From JAYUKV01 sp043764135 (GTDB taxonomy: Bacteria; Patescibacteriota; JACMRA01), in NCBI GenBank assembly GCA_043764135.1, contig JAYUKV010000081.1:1-11901 (forward strand): a stretch of DNA of 11,901 nucleotides, given 5' to 3'. Numbering within the stretch: the stretch's first letter is position 1; the number at the start of each line of letters is the position of its first letter. The notes below the pieces were generated by a model. It saw only the letters and a list, made by a program, of their open reading frames with translations, made no database searches and was not told where the DNA came from. The translations under genes and the position numbers were made by a program. Below, piece by piece: positions 1 to 6,587 of the stretch.

Positions 1-2
1 AC

Positions 3-26
3 CACAAAGACCATTCGGTCTTTGTG
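3..26. repeat. 10-bp perfect hairpin at the left edge
   Basis: CACAAAGACC (3-12) and GGTCTTTGTG (17-26) are perfect reverse complements around a 4-base loop ATTC. The last four bases of the right arm (23-26) belong to the 76-bp inverted repeat, so the hairpin sits at the outer tip of that repeat. The right edge of the window ends inside the matching arm, so only the left hairpin is complete. It could be the palindromic tip of a repeat element, a transcription terminator stem or a folded DNA end. Confidence 0.8.
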
Positions 27-98
27 CAACAGAGAAGAGGTTTGTTTAGGTATTTTGGGACAAAGAAAGCTGTCCCGTGTTTAGTGGGACAGCTCTGA
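23..98. repeat. left copy of 76-bp terminal inverted repeat
   Basis: This segment is identical, base for base by eye, to the reverse complement of the last 76 bases of the window (11826-11901). Identity stops after position 98, where the left has A and the right copy has C. It contains three short mutually complementary blocks, GGGACA (57-62), TGTCCC (71-76) and GGGACA (86-91). No transposase or recombinase lies nearby. It may be an interspersed chromosomal repeat at which the assembly ended, or the end of a linear or mobile element; the sequence alone does not decide. Confidence 0.95.
68..94 (-). terminator. outward-facing terminator-like hairpin in left inverted repeat
   Basis: AGCTGTCCC (68-76) pairs perfectly with GGGACAGCT (86-94) around a 9-base loop. 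Read on the minus strand the stem is followed by TTTCTTTGT, a fair U-rich tract, so it would stop transcripts leaving the window leftward. A competing shorter pairing, 57-62 with 71-76, uses the same central arm. Confidence 0.5.
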
Positions 99-270
99 AA
101 AAAACTTAATATTTTTTAAATGAGTGAATTTTTAGCACTTTTGGTTATCTTTTGGTATCAAAAGTAACAAGTGATAGATATGAATTAGTTATTAAAGTAT
201 TGGTTGATAATTTGGAATAAAAAATTCTTTATGTATATACATCAAATTAGTCTTACCGAAAAGATTACTT

Positions 271-369
271 CTAAGTACCACACTCAACGCATTCAAATCT
301 AGAAGTAGTTTGAGATGGGGTTAGTTGGACTTTCTTTGGTTTTCGCCAATTCTATTTTTTCTAGTTGAA
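271..369 (-). pseudogene. displaced, decayed copy of the nrdA 3' end
   Basis: About 99 bases align with the last 100 bases of nrdA (721-820), same orientation, at roughly three-quarters identity by eye. The frame ending in TAG at 273-271 reads KKVQLTPSQTTSRFECVECG plus T, against KKVQPIPTQTTSRFECVGCD plus A in the intact gene. The C-terminal CxxC redox pair is thus preserved. Upstream the frame is broken by small indels and two stops (a TAG pair around 352-363), and similarity ends near 369, so no functional protein is made. Several differences are at third codon positions, which suggests this tail once evolved as a coding sequence in a related nrdA and did not simply decay from the neighbouring copy. 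It is probably a scar of gene-end replacement or of an old tandem duplication. Confidence 0.75.
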
Positions 370-395
370 TGACGAACCTATTTAATTAATCGCCA

Positions 396-464
396 CTTAT
401 AACAGAACAATTACTAAAGCTGAACAATTTCATTTTTAGTAATTGGAGTATCATCAGTTATAAG
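396..464. other. nested long stem-loop, possible structured RNA
   Basis: An outer perfect 8-bp pairing (CTTATAAC 396-403 with GTTATAAG 457-464) encloses an inner perfect 11-bp pairing (408-418 with 435-445, arm CAATTACTAAA). Interior loops are 4 and 11 bases and the apical loop is 16 bases. A competing pairing AATTGG (441-446) with CCAATT (467-472) would break the inner stem. It ends about 30 bases before the promoter of the small gene at 556. It may be a structured RNA, a cruciform site or the remains of a small mobile element. Confidence 0.45.
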
Positions 465-495
465 CACCAATTATTTAAAAAGGTTAGTTTAAAAT

Positions 496-525
496 TTGAC
501 TTTAGTTATTTTTTTGATATATATA
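496..525 (+). promoter_or_regulatory. predicted promoter of the small membrane-protein gene
   Basis: The -35 is TTGACT (496-501) and the -10 is TATATA at 520-525 (18-base spacer; a 16-base spacer also gives TATATA at 518-523). Transcription would begin near 532, giving a leader of about 24 bases. The TTG at 496 that opens the longest frame is therefore part of the -35 box and not a start codon. Confidence 0.5.
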
Positions 526-555
526 GATAGTCCCGTAAAATCAAAAGGTAAACAG

Positions 556-717
556 ATGAAAGTTAACATTTTCTTTGCTCTAGTTTTTAGTCTGCTTGGT
601 TTTCTTTTCAGTCCATGGTGTTTCATTCCAGCATTTGCAAGTTGTGGACTTGCTTATATGAATAAGTATACTTTCAGGACAAAATACCACTTCAAGTTTA
701 ATCTTGAGGTGGTGTAA
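556..717 (+). CDS. small hydrophobic membrane protein, 53 aa
   Basis: I do not recognise this family. The ATG at 556 is preferred over the upstream TTG at 496 because an AAGG ribosome site lies at 545-548, seven bases ahead, and because the upstream TTG coincides with the predicted -35 box. The product has a hydrophobic stretch over residues 4-34 interrupted at SPW (19-21), which could be one long membrane segment or a short hairpin. A basic and polar tail with Lys, Arg and Tyr follows, ending in LEVV. It has three cysteines or small residues clustered around the segment (WC and SCG). The gene lies alone, between the decayed nrdA tail and the intact nrdA, converging on nrdA. Its last codons form one arm of a terminator-like hairpin. 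Promoter, ribosome site and terminator all being present supports a real gene; homologues were not checked. Confidence 0.55.
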   Translation: MKVNIFFALVFSLLGFLFSPWCFIPAFASCGLAYMNKYTFRTKYHFKFNLEVV

Positions 718-722
718 TTTTT
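686..722. terminator. probable shared terminator of the small gene and nrdA
   Basis: An 11-base arm (686-696) pairs with 703-713 around TTTAAT, with a single G-U pair in the plus-strand RNA. A run of five T follows on the plus strand (718-722). On the minus strand the one irregular pair becomes an A-C mismatch and the stem is followed by ATTTTGT. It lies between convergent genes and overlaps the end of the small gene. Confidence 0.45.
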
Positions 723-3153
723 ACGCATCACACCCAACACATTCAAATCTTGAAGTAGTTTGAGTGGGGATTGGTTGAACTTTTTTAGTAGTTTTTGCCA
801 TTTCTTTTTTGGCAGTTGAAGCGGTTTCTGTGTGCATGTAATATGATAAGGTTTTGATTCCTTTTTTCCAAGCGTAGATTATCTTTTGTGTATATGCAGT
901 TGGGGAGGCATCAGCAAATGAAGTATAATGATTGAAAGATATAGACTGTGATACAAATGGAGATCTGTCAGCATTCATGTCAATAAGCTTTTTCCAGTCG
1001 ATTTCGTAAGCTGTTTCATATCTTTTTCTTATCTCTGTTGGAATGTATGAAAGTGTTCTAATAGATCCGTCATTAGCTAAGATATCATCAATCACGTCAT
1101 CGGTCCATAAACCTATTGCTTGAAGATCATTCATTAGGTACTTATTCACAATCTGTATTGATCCACTGATTGTTTGTCTAACGTATAAGTTACGTGTAAA
1201 TGGTTCGTGCATTTCATTGTTTCCCATTCGAATTGATGAAGAAGCAGTTGGAGCAAGAGCAGTTACCTCAGAATTAACAACACCATGCTTCATTATGGAC
1301 TCTCTTAACTCATTCCATCTTTCCGTTAGAAAAGTCGTAGAATTATCCCACATATCAAATTGGAAACTTCCTTTGCTTAATGGTGAGCCATCAAAACCTT
1401 CATATGTTGAATTGGATTGAATCGCAAGCTGATTAGATTCATACATACAACCATAGTAGATTGATTCGTAAATCTTCTTATTGATATCCATTGCTTCATT
1501 ACTAGTAAATGCTAAGCTAAGCTGTGCAAATACATCTGCAAGACCTTGAGCCCCTACACCGATCGCTCTCCTAGCTAGACAAGAATTTCTAGTTTCGCGA
1601 GTTGGGTAATATTGTAAATCAATAACATTATTAAGGTTTCTAGTAGCCAGTCTAGCAGCGTGAATGATTCCTTCATAATCAACAACACTCTCCTTTACAA
1701 ATCTTGATACACAAATAGATGAAAGAACACAAACTGCTGTTTCATTGTTATTGGAAACCAAAGCAATTTCTGTACACAAATTAGAAGATTTAATAGAACC
1801 TAAATTTTGCTGATTAGATTTCATATTCATCGCATCTTTATTAACAATGTAAGGATTTCCTGTTGTTTGGAACAAATTTATTACTTTCATCCAAATCTCC
1901 ATTAATGGAATTTCCTTTCCTACCCCTAGTGATTCCATGTATTCATATTTTTCTTTAAACTCTGGACCGTAATACTCAGAAAGCGGTTTATCTATATGAT
2001 TCAGAACAATTGCTGGATCGAACAAAGTCCATTTTGCATTGGCCTGATCTCTAACTAGTCTATCAAAGAATACATCATTTACATAAAATCCATAGAACAA
2101 ATTCTTACATCTTTTCTCTTCTATAGTGAAATGATTTCCTGCATTTAGATAATCAATAATATCAATATGCCATGGTTCGAGATATACTGCACAAGTACCT
2201 GCTCTTTTACCAGATTGGTTTATAGCTCCGATTGTTGCATCAAACATTTTCATAAATGGCAGAATTCCATTAGAAAAACCATTAGTCTTTTTTATCAAAG
2301 ATCCATTACCTCTAATATCATGAATAGCAATTGCATTACCTCCTCCTCCCTTGGACTGAGCTGATAGTTGAGAAACTGCTTTTAATATACCGTCAATTTC
2401 ACCAGTGATATTATAGTCATCACCAGTTAAAGAATCTCCAGTGTATTGCAAATAACAAGATGCCATTTGATTGAGATCTGATCCAGCATGAAGTATAATT
2501 GGACCTGGTAAACTAATTCTTCTATGTCTTAAATCAATATAATACTCTTCAATATTAGCAAGTCTTTGTTCATCTGTTTGATCTGCCATGATAGGATTGA
2601 TAAATTCATGACCAATAAATTTTTCATAAGATTGAATTTCTTCTACGCTTCTTTTCTTATAAACATTCAAACCAATAGCAACTCTCAAAAATGAAAAAGA
2701 AGGAGTTTCAATAATCTTACCTTTCAATCTTTCCAATCCTCTCTTTTCAAAAGATTGAACAGCCGAATAATCCAAATCAAAGTCTTTTTCTCCATTCCAC
2801 ATTTGATCAATAACTAATTTATTTCTATTAACAAAATCCATTACTTCAGTAGATATTCGCCCAGTTCTAACACCATTAATAGTGTGGTTATAAATTTTTG
2901 CTAGATTATCAGAAAAAGAAATATCAGGTATCCCAATCCCTTTATATATTATATCCATTATTAACCTACCTCCTAATAATTGATATTCATAATGCTTTAA
3001 GCCTAAATTTGCACAAATCGAAGCTAGTAGTCTTTGGTTGCTATCATCAAGTTCAAGATTAACTGTAGATTCATTGTATTTAGAGACAATAAGATCTTTA
3101 TCGATATTTGTTAAATCAGTAGTGTATTTATCTAATAATTGTATTATATTCAT
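721..3153 (-). CDS. nrdA: ribonucleoside-diphosphate reductase large subunit, class I
   Basis: The catalytic subunit reduces ribonucleoside diphosphates to deoxy forms in the cytoplasm together with NrdB. The active-site set is complete: the redox cysteine in MASC (Cys233), NLCTE (Asn458, Cys460 as thiyl-radical residue, Glu462), the partner cysteine in AVC (Cys475), PTASSS near 635-640, the radical-transfer pair Tyr771-Tyr772, and the C-terminal shuttle cysteines 805 and 808 (CVGC). The sequence most resembles the eukaryote-like class Ia group. At the N terminus only about 33 residues precede the helical domain, too few for the roughly 90-residue ATP-cone that sets overall activity by ATP/dATP in many homologues, so that allosteric switch seems absent. 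The substrate-specificity region remains. It is the last gene of nrdR-nrdB-nrdA, four bases after nrdB. A decayed copy of its 3' end lies 350 bases downstream. Confidence 0.97.
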   Translation of the reverse strand: MNIIQLLDKYTTDLTNIDKDLIVSKYNESTVNLELDDSNQRLLASICANLGLKHYEYQLLGGRLIMDIIYKGIGIPDISFSDNLAKIYNHTINGVRTGRISTEVMDFVNRNKLVIDQMWNGEKDFDLDYSAVQSFEKRGLERLKGKIIETPSFSFLRVAIGLNVYKKRSVEEIQSYEKFIGHEFINPIMADQTDEQRLANIEEYYIDLRHRRISLPGPIILHAGSDLNQMASCYLQYTGDSLTGDDYNITGEIDGILKAVSQLSAQSKGGGGNAIAIHDIRGNGSLIKKTNGFSNGILPFMKMFDATIGAINQSGKRAGTCAVYLEPWHIDIIDYLNAGNHFTIEEKRCKNLFYGFYVNDVFFDRLVRDQANAKWTLFDPAIVLNHIDKPLSEYYGPEFKEKYEYMESLGVGKEIPLMEIWMKVINLFQTTGNPYIVNKDAMNMKSNQQNLGSIKSSNLCTEIALVSNNNETAVCVLSSICVSRFVKESVVDYEGIIHAARLATRNLNNVIDLQYYPTRETRNSCLARRAIGVGAQGLADVFAQLSLAFTSNEAMDINKKIYESIYYGCMYESNQLAIQSNSTYEGFDGSPLSKGSFQFDMWDNSTTFLTERWNELRESIMKHGVVNSEVTALAPTASSSIRMGNNEMHEPFTRNLYVRQTISGSIQIVNKYLMNDLQAIGLWTDDVIDDILANDGSIRTLSYIPTEIRKRYETAYEIDWKKLIDMNADRSPFVSQSISFNHYTSFADASPTAYTQKIIYAWKKGIKTLSYYMHTETASTAKKEMAKTTKKVQPIPTQTTSRFECVGCDA

Positions 3154-3157
3154 ATAA

Positions 3158-4138
3158 TTAAAATGTTAATGAGTTGAAGTCTAGAGATTGTGATGTCGTT
3201 GCTCTTGCATAATTAGTTCTTGTCTTTTCGAAGAAATTATCCTTTCTTCTTTGTCCGATCATATTCATAAAATCGAATGGTTGTGATACATTATAGTGTT
3301 TAGGTAATCCTAGTTCTACTAACCACATATCAACTACAAATTCCAAATATTGAGACATCATTTCTTGATTCATTCCGATTAGTCTAACTGGTAGAGCTTC
3401 AGAAATAAATTGTTTTTCAATGTCACAAGCGGTTATTAATATTTCCAACACTCTTTCATAAGGTAAATCATTACAGAATTTCTTATATAAAAGTGCCGCA
3501 AATTCACCATGTAACGTTTCATCTCTCGATATATATTCGTTAGCTACCCCTAAAGAGTTTGATAAAAATCCTCTATCTCTTATCCAGAAAATGGCAGCAA
3601 AAGATCCAGCAAAGAAAATACCTTCAACAGCCAAGAATCCAAGAATTCTTTCACTAAATGGTCTTGATTCATCCATGAATTTGAAACACCAATCTGCTTT
3701 TTGTTTTATGATAGGATTGTTTTCGATTGCTTTGAACAACTTATCTTTTTCTTCATCAGAACTAATAAATGTATTTATAAGTTGAGAATAAGTTTTAGAG
3801 TGTACTGCTTCCATCATAGATTGGAAATAGTAAAAATATCTAACCTCTGGGATTTGTACCTCTTGAATAAAGTGTAAACACAAATTCTCACCGACAATTC
3901 CATCAGCACCAGCAAAAAATGCAAGTACTTGTTTTAGATAACTCTGTTCATCAGAACTTAATTTATCCCAATCACCTGCATCATGGGTTAGATTGATATC
4001 CGAAGAAAGCCATATATTAGCTTCTTGTTTATCACACATATCCGCTATTTGAGTATCTACATGCTTGTTAAATACTGTGTATTTATCAACACCATTATGT
4101 GTTAATAACTGATTTTCTTTGGTCATAGTTATTTTCAA
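3158..4138 (-). CDS. nrdB: ribonucleoside-diphosphate reductase small subunit, class I
   Basis: This is the ferritin-like radical-generating subunit that pairs with NrdA. The metal ligands expected from the family are visible: Asp79 (ADGIVGEN), Glu110 and His113 (MEAVH), Glu172 (AVEGIFF), Glu207 and His210 (RDETLH). The radical tyrosine is Tyr117 in SKTYS, so this is a tyrosyl-radical enzyme and not a radical-free variant. The C-terminal tail ends DFNSLTF, the kind of peptide that docks on the large subunit. Length (326 aa) is normal, and the sequence is close to the eukaryote-like R2 type. The start at 4138 overlaps the end of nrdR by 44 bases; an ATG four codons later (4126) would still overlap by 32. 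No strong ribosome site precedes either start, so translation is probably coupled to nrdR. Confidence 0.97.
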   Translation of the reverse strand: MKITMTKENQLLTHNGVDKYTVFNKHVDTQIADMCDKQEANIWLSSDINLTHDAGDWDKLSSDEQSYLKQVLAFFAGADGIVGENLCLHFIQEVQIPEVRYFYYFQSMMEAVHSKTYSQLINTFISSDEEKDKLFKAIENNPIIKQKADWCFKFMDESRPFSERILGFLAVEGIFFAGSFAAIFWIRDRGFLSNSLGVANEYISRDETLHGEFAALLYKKFCNDLPYERVLEILITACDIEKQFISEALPVRLIGMNQEMMSQYLEFVVDMWLVELGLPKHYNVSQPFDFMNMIGQRRKDNFFEKTRTNYARATTSQSLDFNSLTF

Positions 4139-4577
4139 ATTGTTTTACTAGTTTTATAAAGTCAGAAGCAGATGCAAAATTCTTAAACATCGCCATAAAG
4201 CATATATAAGCTGCTTCGTCGGTGTTACTTAATTGATTTAAAACAATATTTCCTATATCTTCACTGGAAATTACGTCTTTATTCTTGCTTAATACATCAT
4301 CTGTAACCCTTTCAACGAGGGAGTTAATTAGATCTAGGTTTACTTTTCTTTTGTTAAAAGCTTTTAGGATTGATATTTTTAGTTTTTCTTTATTAAATGG
4401 GACTTCTTGTCCATTTCTCTTTATTACATAAATATCAACCATTTTTAGTTCTTCGTGGGTTGTAAATCTATATCCACAAGCGACACATTCACGTCTTCTC
4501 TTGATAGTTTTACCGTCATTGATTACTCGAGAATCATAAACATTTGTGTCTGAACTTTTACATTTTGGGCAGTGCAT
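4095..4577 (-). CDS. nrdR: transcriptional repressor NrdR
   Basis: NrdR is a nucleotide-sensing repressor of ribonucleotide reductase genes. The N terminus carries a zinc ribbon with Cys3, Cys6, Cys31 and Cys34 and the usual basic stretch KRRREC. Residues 47-137 form an ATP-cone starting VIKRNGQEVPFNKEKL, which in characterised NrdR proteins binds ATP or dATP and sets the oligomer state. Length (160 aa) is standard. It is the first gene of the nrdR-nrdB-nrdA operon and overlaps nrdB by 44 bases. Its promoter contains two NrdR-box-like sites, so the operon is very likely autoregulated. Since NrdA here appears to lack an ATP-cone, this protein carries the only one in the locus. Confidence 0.97.
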   Translation of the reverse strand: MHCPKCKSSDTNVYDSRVINDGKTIKRRRECVACGYRFTTHEELKMVDIYVIKRNGQEVPFNKEKLKISILKAFNKRKVNLDLINSLVERVTDDVLSKNKDVISSEDIGNIVLNQLSNTDEAAYICFMAMFKNFASASDFIKLVKQFENNYDQRKSVINT

Positions 4578-4602
4578 AGAGATAAGTATTATTTTGTTAC
4601 TA

Positions 4603-4650
4603 AATCAATATATAGTAGAGGAATTTACTTTATACAACTAGGTATAGTAT
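4603..4650. promoter_or_regulatory. pair of NrdR boxes upstream of nrdR-nrdB-nrdA
   Basis: Box 1 (4603-4618) has the core CAATATATAG, an exact fit to the known NrdR-box core CwATATaTwG. Box 2 (4635-4650) has CTAGGTATAG, matching 8 of 10 core positions. The centres are 32 bases apart, about three helical turns, as in characterised NrdR operators. Both boxes overlap the operon promoter. Confidence 0.7.
4609..4637 (-). promoter_or_regulatory. predicted nrdR-nrdB-nrdA promoter
   Basis: On the minus strand TTGTAT (4637-4632) and TATATA (4614-4609) are separated by 17 bases. The -10 lies inside NrdR box 1 and the -35 touches box 2, so NrdR binding would block polymerase. Transcription would start near 4602, leaving a leader of about 25 bases. 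Confidence 0.5.
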
Positions 4651-4745
4651 TTATTAAAAAAAAATTTATCATTCGTGTCAATAGTATTTTATAAAAGTTA
4701 TTAACAATATTGTTTGAAAATCTTGGTTTTATATAATTATTAACC

Positions 4746-4774
4746 TAGACAAAAAAGTGAATAAATTGTACTAA
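4746..4774 (+). promoter_or_regulatory. predicted permease promoter, near-leaderless
   Basis: TAGACA (4746-4751), a 17-base spacer, then TACTAA (4769-4774, a weak -10). The start would fall near 4781, four bases before the ATG. The distance from the first base of the -35 to the ATG (39) is identical to that of the gene at 10356. Confidence 0.35.
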
Positions 4775-4784
4775 TACTCTTATT

Positions 4785-5936
4785 ATGAATATCAATAAAA
4801 AAGATTCTATTTTTATTTACATTTTACTTGCTGTTGCAACAACAATAGGTTTTATAATAGTTAAAGATTATCTTACCTCGATAATACTAGGAGTTTTCAT
4901 TACAATGATTACATACCCTCTTTACAAATTGTTTTTAAGAACTACTGTAAGCTTGCACTGGAAAAATGCTATTAAATTATTTTATAAAAACAAATCAGAT
5001 ATCGATGAAAACAGAGCTTTAGCAGCTATAATGACAGTTGTCACAACACTTGGATTATTGGTATTAGCATTATATTTAGTCGGGCTTTTTGCAGGTTCTA
5101 ACCTAAAATTTATTTTTGATCAATCTGTAGAACAACAATTAATAGAATTGGTTCAAAACCCAGCTGTAAAAGATAGATTCGGAGATCTTTATAACGAACA
5201 AGATGTAAAATCGAGAATTACAGATTTCTTTAGTCAATTCAAACCATCTCAATTGTTATCAACTCAAGGAACAAAAATTATAGTTGATAGTGAAAGCAGG
5301 CTTACAGCACAAAGATTTGCAAGTCTTTTATTCACTAATATTTTTAATTTCTTTATCTATTTTATTATTTTCATGTTTTCATGGATTATAATGCTAATAA
5401 GTGGAAAGGATTTGCTAAAATTTATTTATAAGTTCACCCCACTTAATGAATCAGAACAAAACCTCATCAATTCGGACGTTAATAGTGGTGTAAAGAACGT
5501 ATTAATTGGAAATACTGTTAGTGGTTTATTAATTGGTTTAGCTGTTGCAATTGTTGGTTTAACATTTAAAATTCCATTAGTAGCTGTGTGGGCAATTCTA
5601 GCTTTTATTGTTGGCTTTTTACCATTATCTCCTTCAGAAGTAGCTTTTATTCCTGTCCTGATCGGTATCTTTTTTAGCTATGGATTATCTAATTTAATAA
5701 TCGTAATGATTGTATTAGAATTATATATATTAATTCTTAACAATGCAGTGCTGCCTAAGATTACAGCAGGAAAAGAAACTAATCCTTTGTTAATATTAAT
5801 CTCTGTCTTTACAGCTATTAATATATTTGGTGTTGCAGGTTTTGTAATTGGTCCAACTTTTGTTTACTTTATGATGTCTTTGTATAGAATCGCTGAGAAT
5901 AGACTTGAACTAGTTCAGGAAAATATACTTGTATAA
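4785..5936 (+). CDS. AI-2E family transporter (PerM/YdiK-like permease)
   Basis: This is an integral membrane protein of the AI-2E (UPF0118) family, whose members are secondary transporters; some export quorum signals or exchange ions, and the substrate here cannot be read from sequence. Hydrophobic segments lie near residues 9-27, 30-50, 83-105, 187-207, 240-262, 265-297, 301-320 and 335-360, with a soluble stretch over about 106-185, as usual for the family. The C-terminal half has the family's hallmark pattern: VGFLPLSPSEVAFIP, then NPLLILISVFTAINIFGVAG and FVIGPTF. Length (383 aa) is normal. No ribosome site precedes the ATG, and the predicted promoter implies an almost leaderless mRNA. 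It diverges from nrdR and converges with pyrE over a shared terminator. Confidence 0.9.
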   Translation: MNINKKDSIFIYILLAVATTIGFIIVKDYLTSIILGVFITMITYPLYKLFLRTTVSLHWKNAIKLFYKNKSDIDENRALAAIMTVVTTLGLLVLALYLVGLFAGSNLKFIFDQSVEQQLIELVQNPAVKDRFGDLYNEQDVKSRITDFFSQFKPSQLLSTQGTKIIVDSESRLTAQRFASLLFTNIFNFFIYFIIFMFSWIIMLISGKDLLKFIYKFTPLNESEQNLINSDVNSGVKNVLIGNTVSGLLIGLAVAIVGLTFKIPLVAVWAILAFIVGFLPLSPSEVAFIPVLIGIFFSYGLSNLIIVMIVLELYILILNNAVLPKITAGKETNPLLILISVFTAINIFGVAGFVIGPTFVYFMMSLYRIAENRLELVQENILV

Positions 5937-5965
5937 TATTTTCTTTAAATAATTATAAAAAAATT

Positions 5966-5985
5966 AAGCCTTGAAGGCTTTTTTT
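5966..5985. terminator. bidirectional terminator between permease and pyrE
   Basis: AAGCC (5966-5970) pairs with GGCTT (5976-5980), extendable by one T-A pair. It is followed by a T run to 5985 on the plus strand. On the minus strand the stem is followed by AATTTTTTT. It serves both convergent genes and overlaps the pyrE stop codon. Confidence 0.85.
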
Positions 5986-6538
5986 AATGCATGTTTAGAT
6001 GTCTTAGTAGAGTCAAAAGGTCTGTCAGTGAAAAAAAGTTTATCTCGTGTTTATTAAAGCTAGACTGGTAGTCACACGGACTCCCTGAGTAAATAGCAAA
6101 CAAACCTTGAACTTTTAACTTTTCATTTTCCAAATCAACAATTGTTTGAACTGCTGAATTACCTGTAGTTACAACATCTTCAATCACAACAACATCTTGT
6201 CTATCGCTATAAATTCCTTCAATTCTTTTGCCCATACCATATAACTTTGTAGTTCTATGGTAAATAAATGGCAGCTGCATTTGTTCTGCAACTAACATAG
6301 CCAGTGGGACAGATCCAGTTGCAATACCACAAATAACATCGACAGAAGGGATATTCTTAGATATCTCTTCAACTAGAATATTCGTTATTTGTTTTCTAAG
6401 AGTTGGCAATGATGTTATCTTTCGGCAATCAACATATATTTTTGATTTTTTTCCTGAAGACAAAAGAAAGTTATTGTATTCATCTACAACAACAATGTTG
6501 TTACTAATAAGTAGATCGGCGATCAAATCGTTAACCAT
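5984..6538 (-). CDS. pyrE: orotate phosphoribosyltransferase
   Basis: PyrE converts orotate and PRPP to orotidine monophosphate in pyrimidine synthesis. Visible family features are FLLSSGKKSKIYVDCRK (24-40), the GIATGSVPLA segment (71-80), and the PRPP-binding motif VVVIEDVVTTGNS (116-128) with the two acidic residues Glu120-Asp121. The flexible catalytic loop, usually RKxxKxHG, reads RTTKLYG (95-101): Arg95 and Lys98 are kept, but the second-position Lys is Thr96 and the loop His is Tyr100. At 184 residues it is somewhat short for the family (about 200-215). A related phosphoribosyltransferase with another substrate is possible, though the SGxxSxxYxDxRK segment favours PyrE. A weak AGGT lies upstream of the ATG. 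Paired hairpins 50-80 bases upstream may regulate it. Confidence 0.88.
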   Translation of the reverse strand: MVNDLIADLLISNNIVVVDEYNNFLLSSGKKSKIYVDCRKITSLPTLRKQITNILVEEISKNIPSVDVICGIATGSVPLAMLVAEQMQLPFIYHRTTKLYGMGKRIEGIYSDRQDVVVIEDVVTTGNSAVQTIVDLENEKLKVQGLFAIYSGSPCDYQSSFNKHEINFFSLTDLLTLLRHLNMH

Positions 6539-6587
6539 ACAGGTACCTAAAAGAAGTATTGATCAACTAACCTGTTCCAAAATATTT

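Larger units (their letters stand above)
99..495. other. non-coding stretch with hairpins and an nrdA remnant
   Basis: I see no convincing gene here. The stretch holds an A/T-rich spacer, a pair of alternative small hairpins (ACTTTTG 137-143 with CAAAAGT 159-165, or CTTTTG 149-154 with CAAAAG 159-164), the decayed nrdA 3' end (271-369) and the nested stem-loop at 396-464. The last two are annotated separately. Confidence 0.6.

Noticed and set aside
1..98. Covalently closed hairpin telomere as a firm call
   Set aside because: Pairing stops after 10 bp, the right end is incomplete, and the gene content is housekeeping. Kept only as a hypothesis.
137..165. Small hairpin with direct repeat TTTTGG as an attachment site
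   Set aside because: Stems of 6-7 bp in T/A-rich sequence are weak and there is no matching copy elsewhere in the window.
496..555. TTG at 496 as start of the small membrane gene
   Set aside because: That TTG is the first base triplet of a -35 box, and a proper ribosome site precedes the ATG at 556.
721..3153. Plus-strand open frames inside nrdA and other minus-strand genes
   Set aside because: They lie wholly within conserved genes on the other strand, have no ribosome sites and show no recognisable protein features.
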